Positions 14,044-21,294 of a DNA stretch of 29,413 nt are shown in pieces. The position numbers were made by a program, and so were the translations under genes. The notes beneath the pieces were generated by a model, which did no database searches, was not told where the DNA came from, and was given only the letters and a program-made list of their open reading frames with translations. The DNA comes from an uncultured Muribaculaceae bacterium. Its GTDB lineage: Bacteria > Bacteroidota > Bacteroidia > Bacteroidales > Muribaculaceae. Where the stretch lies: contig CAJUKF010000038.1 in NCBI GenBank assembly GCA_910587355.1, positions 1 to 29,413 of the forward strand, given 5' to 3'. Position 1 is the stretch's first letter. The number at the start of each line of letters is the position of its first letter.

Positions 14044-15492
14044 ATGATAAACAATGCCAAACGGATAATATACTCGTGCATCGCGGCAGCCGCCCTTGCC
14101 TCATGCGCCACGGGCTCGCGCTCGTCGGCCGGCGGCGAAGTCACCGGTGTCGGAGGCACGGCATGGGCCGAGCCAACTCCCTACGGCATGGTACTCATCG
14201 ACCGTGGCTCCATGAAAATGGGCGTCGGAAAAGCCGATTCGCTCTGGAATCTGCAGGCTAATGCCCGCGGCATGTCGGTCGACGGCTTCTGGATGGACGA
14301 AACTGAAATCACCAACAGCAAATACAAACAATTCGTTTTCTGGGTACGCGATTCCATTATCCGCGAGCGTCTCGCCGACCCGGCTTTCGGCGGTAATGAG
14401 GAATTCAAAATCGAGGAAGACCGCGAAGGCAATCCCGTGACACCTCACCTCAACTGGAACAAGCCTATTCCATGGCGCAATCCCAATGAGGACGAGCAAC
14501 GCGCCATTGAAAGCGTATACCGCACCAATCCAATAACCGGCGTACGCGAACTTGACGCTGAACAGCTCAACTACCGCTACGAAATATACAATCAGACCGA
14601 GGCTTCGCGCCGGCGCAACCGCCTCGACCGTCTGCGCCGCGAGTACAACACCGACAAGCCCGCGCCTACCGACGACCCCATGATTTCAAAAGACACCGCC
14701 TTCATCGACGAGAACGGTGTTATCCAGCGCTCTACCATTACGCGTGCTCTCACCGGCCCCTACGACTTCCTCAACACTTATATAGTGAATGTCTACCCCG
14801 ACACCACCGCATGGGTAAACGACTTCGAGAATGCCTATAACGAGCCTTACGTACGCATGTATTTCTCTCACGGAGGCTACAACGACTATCCCGTGGTAGG
14901 TGTCAGCTGGGAGCAGGCCAATGCATTCGCCTACTGGCGCACCGACTTCCTGCGCCGCTCTCTCGGCAAGGACGGCATCTACGTAGAGCCGTTCCGCCTC
15001 CCCACCGAGGCCGAGTGGGAGTTTGCCGCACGCGCCGGCATCGACGAAAACATGTACCCATGGGACGGCGACCTCACCATGAGCGACGACAAAGGCTGCT
15101 TCTACGCCAACTTTAAGCCCATGGAAGGCAATTACGTGAAAGACGGACACGTAATCACATCGCGTGTCGGCACATACGCCCCCAATGACTTCGGACTCTA
15201 CGACATGGCCGGCAATGTGAGCGAATGGACCTCGACAGCCTTCACCGAAAGTGTGGGGCGTCTCACAAGCGACCTCAATCCCGAGTACCGCTACGACGCC
15301 GCAGTCACAGACCCATACAAGATGAAGCGCAAGATTATACGCGGCGGTTCATGGAAAGACGTGGCGCACAACGTACGCTCCGACCTACGGATGTGGGAGT
15401 ATCAGAACGAACAGCGCTCATACATCGGCTTCCGTTGCGTGCGCACTCAGATTGGCTTTGCAAAAGGCCAGAAACAGAACAATAAACGATAA
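14044..15492 (+). CDS. porK: PorK/GldK, T9SS outer membrane lipoprotein with FGE-sulfatase-like fold
   Basis: This 482-residue lipoprotein has the signal MINNAKRIIYSCIAAAALAS with acylated Cys21 (lipobox LASC). The mature region is an FGE-sulfatase-like domain: YGMVLIDRGSMKMGV, FWMDETEITNSKYKQFVFWV, VVGVSWEQANAFAYWR, RLPTEAEWEFAARAG, GLYDMAGNVSEWTSTAF, IIRGGSWKD and IGFRCVR. These are the family landmarks, but PorK is a structural protein. In P. gingivalis it forms a large periplasmic ring with PorN, tethered to the outer membrane. Compared with enzymes of the fold there is a long charged insertion around residues 130-260. I chose the ATG at 14044 over a TTG at 14038 because the lipoprotein signal starts there. 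porL follows after 45 bases. Confidence 0.95.
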   Translation: MINNAKRIIYSCIAAAALASCATGSRSSAGGEVTGVGGTAWAEPTPYGMVLIDRGSMKMGVGKADSLWNLQANARGMSVDGFWMDETEITNSKYKQFVFWVRDSIIRERLADPAFGGNEEFKIEEDREGNPVTPHLNWNKPIPWRNPNEDEQRAIESVYRTNPITGVRELDAEQLNYRYEIYNQTEASRRRNRLDRLRREYNTDKPAPTDDPMISKDTAFIDENGVIQRSTITRALTGPYDFLNTYIVNVYPDTTAWVNDFENAYNEPYVRMYFSHGGYNDYPVVGVSWEQANAFAYWRTDFLRRSLGKDGIYVEPFRLPTEAEWEFAARAGIDENMYPWDGDLTMSDDKGCFYANFKPMEGNYVKDGHVITSRVGTYAPNDFGLYDMAGNVSEWTSTAFTESVGRLTSDLNPEYRYDAAVTDPYKMKRKIIRGGSWKDVAHNVRSDLRMWEYQNEQRSYIGFRCVRTQIGFAKGQKQNNKR

Positions 15493-15537
15493 ACCCCTCT
15501 CCTTATACAATAAGTCGAGACAATTGCCTTAATTACA

Positions 15538-16557
15538 ATGACTAAGGGAAAAGTACAGCAATACAAGAATGTCATCAGTGCCTTTATCAGCAGTGAGAAC
15601 GGCCAGCGATTCTTCAACTTTGCATATAGTATCGGTGCCGCTATCGTAATCTGGGGTGCCCTCTTCAAGATACTTCACCTTCCGGGCGGAAACATGCTGC
15701 TTTCGCTCGGCATGGGCACCGAGGTGCTTATGTTCGTGCTTACGGCATTCGACCGTCCGCCACGCGAGTATAAATGGGAAAACGTCTTCCCCGAACTTCT
15801 TGACAAAGATGACGATGAAGAGACGGGCAACGCCTCTCCGCGTATTATTGTCGGAGGCTCACAGACTTCTTCGGGCTACAGCCGTCCTGCGGTCTCGGCC
15901 ACACAGGCTCGCCGCACGGCAGGCATTCCCGACAACATCGACCTTAGCGAGGAGGACAGCCGCTCGCTAAGCGACAGCATATCCAAAATGGCGGCGGCAG
16001 CCGACCAGCTCTCGCGCATGGCCGAACTCACAAGCGCCACACAGCAGTATCTCGACCAGATGGCAGCCATCTCAGCCGACATGCAGCAGCTTCACAATGT
16101 CACCTCGGCACTCAACCAGGTATCCACCACTCTGCTCGACAGCTATCGGGCAATTACCGACAACAGTGAGCGTATTTCTGAGAGCGCACGCGGCTACGTC
16201 GACCAGATGCAGGCTCTCGACCGCAACATCGGCGGCCTGAACACAATCTACGAGCTGCAGCTGCGCAGCGTATCGTCGCAAATCGATTCAATCGACCGCG
16301 TCAACCGCGGTATCAAAGACATACGTGACATGTACGAGAAATCGGCAAATCAGAGCGCCCGCTACTGCGAGGAAACCGAAAAAATGGCCCGCTACATGCA
16401 GCAGCTCAATCAGGTATATGAGAAAATGCTCACTGCAATGACCGTGAACATGTACCGCCCCGGCATGACGCCCCCCGACATTGACGGTGTCACCGTATCG
16501 CACGATAACCGTCGCACCAACGCATACAGCCCCTCCGGCAACGATTTGCGTCAATAA
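15538..16557 (+). CDS. porL: PorL/GldL, inner membrane stator of the T9SS motor
   Basis: This 339-residue protein has two N-terminal transmembrane helices (about 28-48, FAYSIGAAIVIWGALFKILHL, and 52-71, NMLLSLGMGTEVLMFVLTAF), then a long cytoplasmic region. It contains the conserved PGG turn, Lys44 at the end of TM1 and Glu62 within TM2. Glu62 corresponds by position to the glutamate that GldL proteins need for proton flow. From about residue 140 to 310 the sequence is alpha-helical and coiled-coil-like, with heptad-rich stretches (SISKMAAAADQLSRMAEL, EKMARYMQQLNQVYEKML). PorL assembles with PorM into the rotary motor that energises the secretion ring. It is flanked by porK and porM with gaps of 45 and 29 bases. 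Confidence 0.95.
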   Translation: MTKGKVQQYKNVISAFISSENGQRFFNFAYSIGAAIVIWGALFKILHLPGGNMLLSLGMGTEVLMFVLTAFDRPPREYKWENVFPELLDKDDDEETGNASPRIIVGGSQTSSGYSRPAVSATQARRTAGIPDNIDLSEEDSRSLSDSISKMAAAADQLSRMAELTSATQQYLDQMAAISADMQQLHNVTSALNQVSTTLLDSYRAITDNSERISESARGYVDQMQALDRNIGGLNTIYELQLRSVSSQIDSIDRVNRGIKDIRDMYEKSANQSARYCEETEKMARYMQQLNQVYEKMLTAMTVNMYRPGMTPPDIDGVTVSHDNRRTNAYSPSGNDLRQ

Positions 16558-16586
16558 TCGTCTAATCATCACATTTCCAATTATAA

Positions 16587-18152
16587 ATGGGAGCAAATAA
16601 CACAAGGCTTTCTCCGCGTCAGAAGATGATAAACCTCATGTATATCGTCCTGACAGCCATGCTTGCGCTCAATGTATCGAGCGACGTGCTCGATGGATTC
16701 ACGCAAGTTCACGAAGGCCTCAAACGCTCTAATGTAAATTTCGACAACCGAAACGCTTCGCTGTACGCGCAACTGTCAGGTATCGCAGAACAGAACCCTG
16801 ACAAAGCGCAGGCGTGGCTCGACAAGGCCACCCAGGTGCGCGAAAATACCGCCGCTCTATACCGATACGTCGACAGCCTAAAATATGCCATTGTGCGTAA
16901 GGCCGACGGAGAAAACGGAGACCCCGACAGAATCCAAAGCCGCGACGACCTTGAGGCCGCGGCCGTAACAATGCTATCGGGCACCAATCCGCAGGGCAAA
17001 GTGCTGCGTCTCCGCGTCGACGACTACCGTGATTTCATGGTACCGATGATGCCCGACAGCCTGAAACGCGCCACCATAGTGGAGGCACTCTCCACAGCAC
17101 CCATACCGAAAGCCGGCAATATCACACCGCTACTGTGGGAAGAGGCCAAATTCGACCAGCAGCCCGTTGTAGCCGCCGTCACCCTTCTGTCGAAGCTTCA
17201 GAGCGACATTCTCTTTGCCGAAGGCGAAGTGCTTGCATCACTCCTCGCACAGGTCGATGCCGGCGATGTGCGTGTGAACGAACTCAACGCCTATGTGCTT
17301 CCCCAGTCGAGACTGGTGATGCGCGGCAGCAAATACTCGGCAAACATCGTTCTGGCTGCTGTCGACACTACCCAGCGCCCCACGATTTTCGTAAACGGAA
17401 ACGAACTGAAAGATTCGCATGGCATTTATGAGATAAACACGGCCTCGACCGGTACCTTCGACTACAAAGGCTGGCTTGAAGTTACACATGGCGACGGCAA
17501 TGTGACGCGTCACGACTTCTCTTCATCGTACACCGTGATTGAACCTATGGCCACCGTATCGGCCACCCTCATGAATGTGCTCTATGCAGGTATAAACAAC
17601 CCCGTGAGCATATCTGTACCTGGTGTCCCGATGTCGGACATATCCGCATCGATGACCAACGGCACTCTCGCACGCGAAGGCGACCATTGGGTAGCCCGTC
17701 CGCAGACCGTAGGACAGAATGCCGTAGTCACAGTAACTGCCAATATGGACGGCCATCAGGTGACCATGGCATCCACCACTTTCCGCGTCCGTAAACTACC
17801 GGACCCCACTCCGTTTATCGCATTCACCGATGCTCAGGGCAACACCGACCATTACCGCGGCGGAAAGCCCTTTGCAAAATCCCTGCTGCTTGCCTCCCCG
17901 GGGCTGAGCGCGGCTATTGACGACGGGTTGCTCGACACCCCTTTCGAAGTACTTAGCTTCGAGACAGTGTTCTTCGATTCGTCGGGCAACGCCATGCCCG
18001 AAGTCAGCGCCGGAGCACAGTTCTCCACGCGCCAGAAAGCACAGTTCCAGCGTCTCGGCCGTGGCAAGCGATTCTTCATCTCACGTATCAAAGCAAAAGG
18101 CCCCGACGGCATCACCCGCGACCTTTCGCCAATGGAAGTAATTCTTAACTAA
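16587..18152 (+). CDS. porM: PorM/GldM, T9SS motor shaft protein
   Basis: This 521-residue protein has one N-terminal membrane helix and a long periplasmic part. The family signature SPRQKMINLMYIVLTAMLAL is at about residues 9-28. Arg11 matches the arginine (R9 of Flavobacterium GldM) that lies near the PorL glutamate in motor structures. After the helix come an alpha-helical D1 domain (about 35-225) and beta-rich Ig-like domains typical of GldM D2-D4 (for example GSKYSANIVLAAVDTTQRPT, GTFDYKGWLEVTHGDG, NPVSISVPGVPMSDIS). Length is close to P. gingivalis PorM. It spans the periplasm and transmits motor torque to the PorK/PorN ring. The porN gene begins 11 bases after the stop. Confidence 0.96.
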   Translation: MGANNTRLSPRQKMINLMYIVLTAMLALNVSSDVLDGFTQVHEGLKRSNVNFDNRNASLYAQLSGIAEQNPDKAQAWLDKATQVRENTAALYRYVDSLKYAIVRKADGENGDPDRIQSRDDLEAAAVTMLSGTNPQGKVLRLRVDDYRDFMVPMMPDSLKRATIVEALSTAPIPKAGNITPLLWEEAKFDQQPVVAAVTLLSKLQSDILFAEGEVLASLLAQVDAGDVRVNELNAYVLPQSRLVMRGSKYSANIVLAAVDTTQRPTIFVNGNELKDSHGIYEINTASTGTFDYKGWLEVTHGDGNVTRHDFSSSYTVIEPMATVSATLMNVLYAGINNPVSISVPGVPMSDISASMTNGTLAREGDHWVARPQTVGQNAVVTVTANMDGHQVTMASTTFRVRKLPDPTPFIAFTDAQGNTDHYRGGKPFAKSLLLASPGLSAAIDDGLLDTPFEVLSFETVFFDSSGNAMPEVSAGAQFSTRQKAQFQRLGRGKRFFISRIKAKGPDGITRDLSPMEVILN

Positions 18153-18163
18153 GTCGCTAAATC

Positions 18164-19285
18164 ATGAAAAGTATTATAAAGACAGTATTGGCAGCCGCGG
18201 CGCTCATATGCAGCGTTGCCACGGCTTTCGCTCAGGAATCGAGCAGCGGCAGTGTCGTACGCCGCCGCGCCGGCGACCGAAACGCTCCCCGCCAGCAGGA
18301 CGGCACCATGGTTACCGACCGCATGAAGAACTTCTACACCGACGACAACTCTGGCATCACCGATGCCGACCGTCAGTGGATGAGGGTGATTTACCGCTCG
18401 ATTGACCTGGACAAGGACCAGAATGCAGCCCTCTACTACCCCGAAGACCCTGTTGATGGGCAGGAGAACCTTTTCCGCATCATCATGCGTCTGCTTGCGT
18501 CCAATATAGTACCGGCATATGAATATCTCGATGGACGCGAAATTTTCACCGAAAAATACCTGATTAAGACCAAAGATATTCTCGACCGTTTCTACATACC
18601 TTATACCGAGGCAAAAGGCTCCACGGAGAAGAATCCTAAATTCACGATTGAGGAAAGCGATGTGCCCACCAACGAAGTGCTCTCCTATTACATCGTGGAG
18701 CGTTGGGAATACGATACCCGCAACAACCGTCTGCGACCTGTTGTCGAGGCTATCTGTCCTGTGCTCCACCGCGCAGGCGACTTCGGGGGAGAAGCGCTCA
18801 AATACCCGATGTTCTGGGTTCGTTTTGCCGATTTGCGGCCATATCTGGCTGCACAGCAAATATTTGTCGACGATGACAACAATCTGCCCACCTGTACCTA
18901 CGATGATTTCTTCACACTGAATCTGTACGACGGAGATATCTATAAGACCAGAAATCTCAAAAATAAGTCGATGGTACAGATGTATCCTGACCCCGACAGT
19001 CTGAAAAAGGCTCAGGACAGTATCCAGACCAATCTCGAAAACTTCGAGAAAAAGCTGTGGGTACCTTCTCGAGAGGAAGTGATTGCCGCCCGCGAACGCG
19101 CCGAAGCTCTCGCTGCAGGAGCTGATTCGACACAACTCAGCGAGACTCCGAAAACATCGCGTACGCGTGCCTCCGCCCGCTCAACCAAGCGTTCCACAAA
19201 AGAGAAGAAAGCCAAGGCACCTAAGGTAAGTACAAAGAACAGTTCGTCGTCGAGCGCTACACGCTCGGTGCGCCGACGAAAATAA
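18164..19285 (+). CDS. porN: PorN/GldN, periplasmic ring component of T9SS
   Basis: This 373-residue protein has a signal peptide (MKSIIKTVLAAAALICSVAT, cleavage near AFA-QES). The GldN family region (about 55-290) includes DADRQWMRVIYRSIDLDKDQ, NAALYYPEDP, LFRIIMRLLASNIVPAYEYL and FGGEALKYPMFWVRFADLRP. PorN partners PorK in the periplasmic ring contacted by PorM. After the conserved domain comes a tail of about 50 residues that is low-complexity and strongly basic (from about KTSRTRASARSTKRSTKEKK to SVRRRK). I do not recognise the tail as a standard part of the domain; it may bind an anionic partner such as peptidoglycan-associated polymer or lipid. The gene ends the por cluster and is followed by a strong intrinsic terminator. 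Confidence 0.95.
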   Translation: MKSIIKTVLAAAALICSVATAFAQESSSGSVVRRRAGDRNAPRQQDGTMVTDRMKNFYTDDNSGITDADRQWMRVIYRSIDLDKDQNAALYYPEDPVDGQENLFRIIMRLLASNIVPAYEYLDGREIFTEKYLIKTKDILDRFYIPYTEAKGSTEKNPKFTIEESDVPTNEVLSYYIVERWEYDTRNNRLRPVVEAICPVLHRAGDFGGEALKYPMFWVRFADLRPYLAAQQIFVDDDNNLPTCTYDDFFTLNLYDGDIYKTRNLKNKSMVQMYPDPDSLKKAQDSIQTNLENFEKKLWVPSREEVIAARERAEALAAGADSTQLSETPKTSRTRASARSTKRSTKEKKAKAPKVSTKNSSSSSATRSVRRRK

Positions 19286-19305
19286 GATATTCTAAACCAG
19301 CACCC

Positions 19306-19338
19306 GCCGGGCGCCCCTCCCGGGCCCCGGCTTTTTTT
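19306..19338 (+). terminator. Strong intrinsic terminator after porN
   Basis: GCCGGGCGCCC (19306-19316) pairs with GGGCCCCGGC (19322-19331) with one bulged C and a 5-base loop. Seven T follow (19332-19338). It closes the por operon and lies immediately before ispE. Confidence 0.88.
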
Positions 19339-19346
19339 ATGATTAT

Positions 19347-20195
19347 ATGGTCGTTTTTCCGAACTGCAAAATAAATATCGGCCTCCGCATTCTGCGTAAA
19401 CGTGCCGACGGCTACCATGATATAGAGACTGTAATGGTACCTGTTCCATGGTGCGATGTACTCGAAATCATAGTGGCCGACCGACCTTCCTTTCAATTGT
19501 CGGGCAATTCGCTGGGCAATATTCCTCCTGAGAAAAACCTTGTGCTCAAAGCCTTGCACAATCTCGAATCCGAGACCGGCATCACCCTGCCGCCGCTTGC
19601 CATATACCTCCATAAAGCCATTCCGGACGGTGCGGGATTAGGCGGAGGCTCGGCAGACGCTTCCTTCGCCCTGAAGGCCGTCAACGAACTCCTTAGTCTC
19701 GGTCTCAGCGACAACCGTCTGGCCGAAATAGCGGCAAAGACAGGCGCTGACTGTCCGTTTTTCATTTACAACCGCCCTATGCTCGCACAAGGCATCGGAC
19801 AGCGCCTGTCGCCAGTAGAAATACCCTCCCTCAATGGACGCTGGATAACAATCGTAAAACCATCTGCCGAAGCTGTCGCCACACCGGCCGCCTATGCCGG
19901 TGTGACACCATGCGAACTGCCCGACGGCATATGCCTGAACCAATATATATGCCGACCGGCACAACAATGGCACACCGACGGCATTCTCGTCAACGATTTC
20001 GAGCCATCGATATTCGCACTTCGTCCCGTAATCGCTGACACACTCGCGCGCCTTCGCTCATTCAATCCGGTCTACAGTGCCATGAGCGGCTCCGGAGCCT
20101 CGCTCTTCGCTATATTCGATACAGAAGAAGCCGCAGCACACGCCGCAGCTTCATTTCCTGACTGCGTGACATTCTGCACAGCCTTAAACATCTGA
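19347..20195 (+). CDS. ispE: 4-diphosphocytidyl-2-C-methyl-D-erythritol kinase
   Basis: This 282-residue cytosolic GHMP kinase phosphorylates the 2-hydroxyl of CDP-methylerythritol with ATP in the non-mevalonate (MEP) isoprenoid pathway. The N-terminus PNCKINIGLRI contains the catalytic lysine (Lys8), followed by KRADGYHDIETVMVP. The ATP-binding GHMP motif is PDGAGLGGGSADASFAL (93-109), the catalytic aspartate is Asp135 in GADCPFF, and motif 3 is SAMSGSGASLFAIF near residue 250. Length is standard. The ATG at 19347 is required, since the first conserved residues follow directly. It lies only 8 bases after the T-run of the porN terminator and has no visible TAnnTTTG box, so transcription must come from read-through or from a promoter inside porN. 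It converges on the next gene with a 10-base gap. Confidence 0.96.
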   Translation: MVVFPNCKINIGLRILRKRADGYHDIETVMVPVPWCDVLEIIVADRPSFQLSGNSLGNIPPEKNLVLKALHNLESETGITLPPLAIYLHKAIPDGAGLGGGSADASFALKAVNELLSLGLSDNRLAEIAAKTGADCPFFIYNRPMLAQGIGQRLSPVEIPSLNGRWITIVKPSAEAVATPAAYAGVTPCELPDGICLNQYICRPAQQWHTDGILVNDFEPSIFALRPVIADTLARLRSFNPVYSAMSGSGASLFAIFDTEEAAAHAAASFPDCVTFCTALNI

Positions 20196-20205
20196 AAAAT
20201 CCGCA

Positions 20206-21189
20206 TTACGACGGGTCGTAATCGCTACAAGAATTAGCATTCGGGTATTCATGGTAGGGACACTTGAGATTCCAGTTAATGTGGCGGCAATTTGAGCACG
20301 ACCTTGAGCGCGAAGAAGCAGCTCCCCCGGACGAAGATGAAGCATTCCCGGATTTGCCCGAACCTCCCGATGCGAGAAATGCAAAAAACAGCAACAGCAC
20401 GCAAAAAGCTACTGCGCCAATTCCTGCGAGCAGAAGGTATACAGCCTCAACAATTGCCGCCCTCAGGCTTCTCCACCTTTTGGCACGCACCGCAATCACA
20501 ATTGCTTCGTATATGACCGCCACAACAAAAGCGGCCGAGATACTTAACGTGAAATTATAGGTTATCCCACCGATAGCCATCACAAGAAGCGGACGAAACC
20601 GCCTCCAAACCGACCCACTGCTTATATAGGCATCTGCGAGTTTGTCAAAAAAACTTTCGCAGGAACCGTGTCCGAAAATCGTCCAAAATCCTACAATTAC
20701 GCCCATAAACATAATCAGGGCCAGAATCCCCGCTACCCATTCGGGAACCTCTGAATTTCCTTTGTGAGAATTCGACGTGGCGGCAATACAAGCAGGATGA
20801 TTGGTTACTTCCATATTCTTTTCGCCTACGGCTTCTTCAGAACTAATTTCAGCAACCGGAGACACAGTCTCGGCCTGCACGCTCTCTGCACCACCTTTTT
20901 TCTTAACCGGTGAGATTGCCTTATTTTCTGACGGTGCGGTCTCCTCTATTTCCTTGCAACAATAAGAGGCCGTATAAGCCTTCCGTCCGTTATATTCGAA
21001 AATAAGCAGAGTACCGTCCATGCCTGTCGCTTCAAATTCGTCACCCCGATACATATAGCCCAAACGATTGAATCGGTCAGGGTCTCCATAGACCGAAAGA
21101 CGTTCATCCATCACACGATAGCGTGTTCCTGACATAGCTCCGGAAACACAAATAATTACAAGGACAAACAACAGAAATATCCGCTTCAT
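20206..21189 (-). CDS. Uncharacterised membrane protein: SH3-like N-terminus, several TMs, Cys-rich C-terminus
   Basis: I do not recognise this 327-residue protein. It has a signal peptide (MKRIFLLFVLVIICVSGAMS), then an SH3b-like segment (about 22-80: RVMDERLSVYGDPDRFNRLG and DGTLLIFEYNGRKAYTASYC). A disordered Ser/Glu/Lys linker (81-147) follows, then three or four hydrophobic segments (about 150-172, 199-211/213-236 and 245-274) and a Ser/Gly-rich spacer. The C-terminal tail has CX2CX8CX10C with two histidines (Cys298, Cys301, Cys310, Cys321; His303, His313), which suggests a small metal-binding knuckle. The side on which the tail lies depends on whether there are three or four helices. 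I chose the ATG at 21189 because the signal peptide starts there. Its promoter is divergent from and overlaps that of valS. It is monocistronic. Function unknown. Confidence 0.85.
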   Translation of the reverse strand: MKRIFLLFVLVIICVSGAMSGTRYRVMDERLSVYGDPDRFNRLGYMYRGDEFEATGMDGTLLIFEYNGRKAYTASYCCKEIEETAPSENKAISPVKKKGGAESVQAETVSPVAEISSEEAVGEKNMEVTNHPACIAATSNSHKGNSEVPEWVAGILALIMFMGVIVGFWTIFGHGSCESFFDKLADAYISSGSVWRRFRPLLVMAIGGITYNFTLSISAAFVVAVIYEAIVIAVRAKRWRSLRAAIVEAVYLLLAGIGAVAFCVLLLFFAFLASGGSGKSGNASSSSGGAASSRSRSCSNCRHINWNLKCPYHEYPNANSCSDYDPS

Positions 21190-21235
21190 AGTACTTATAG
21201 GCCGCATATCAAAAAGACTTTGATGTTTCAGATTA

Positions 21236-21243
21236 CAAAGGTA
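21236..21243 (-). promoter_or_regulatory. -7 box (TACCTTTG) of the SH3/Cys membrane protein gene
   Basis: On the minus strand, TACCTTTG lies 46 bases before the ATG at 21189 and predicts a leader of about 40 nt. Its -33 region would fall at about 21263-21270, on top of the divergent valS -7 box. Confidence 0.55.
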
Positions 21244-21265
21244 TTAAAAAACCGGATTTTTTCCG

Positions 21266-21273
21266 TAAATTTG
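21266..21273 (+). promoter_or_regulatory. -7 box (TAAATTTG) of valS
   Basis: TAAATTTG lies 21 bases before the valS ATG at 21295, giving a leader of roughly 15-20 nt. Its presence shows that the in-frame ATG at 21220 is upstream of transcription and is not the start codon. Confidence 0.6.
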
Positions 21274-21294
21274 CACGTCAAAATACGAAATACA

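Noticed and set aside
18149..19135. 328-codon minus-strand open frame opposite porN
   Set aside because: It mirrors the GC-rich codons of porN and shows no recognisable motif. The plus-strand protein is a clear GldN/PorN.
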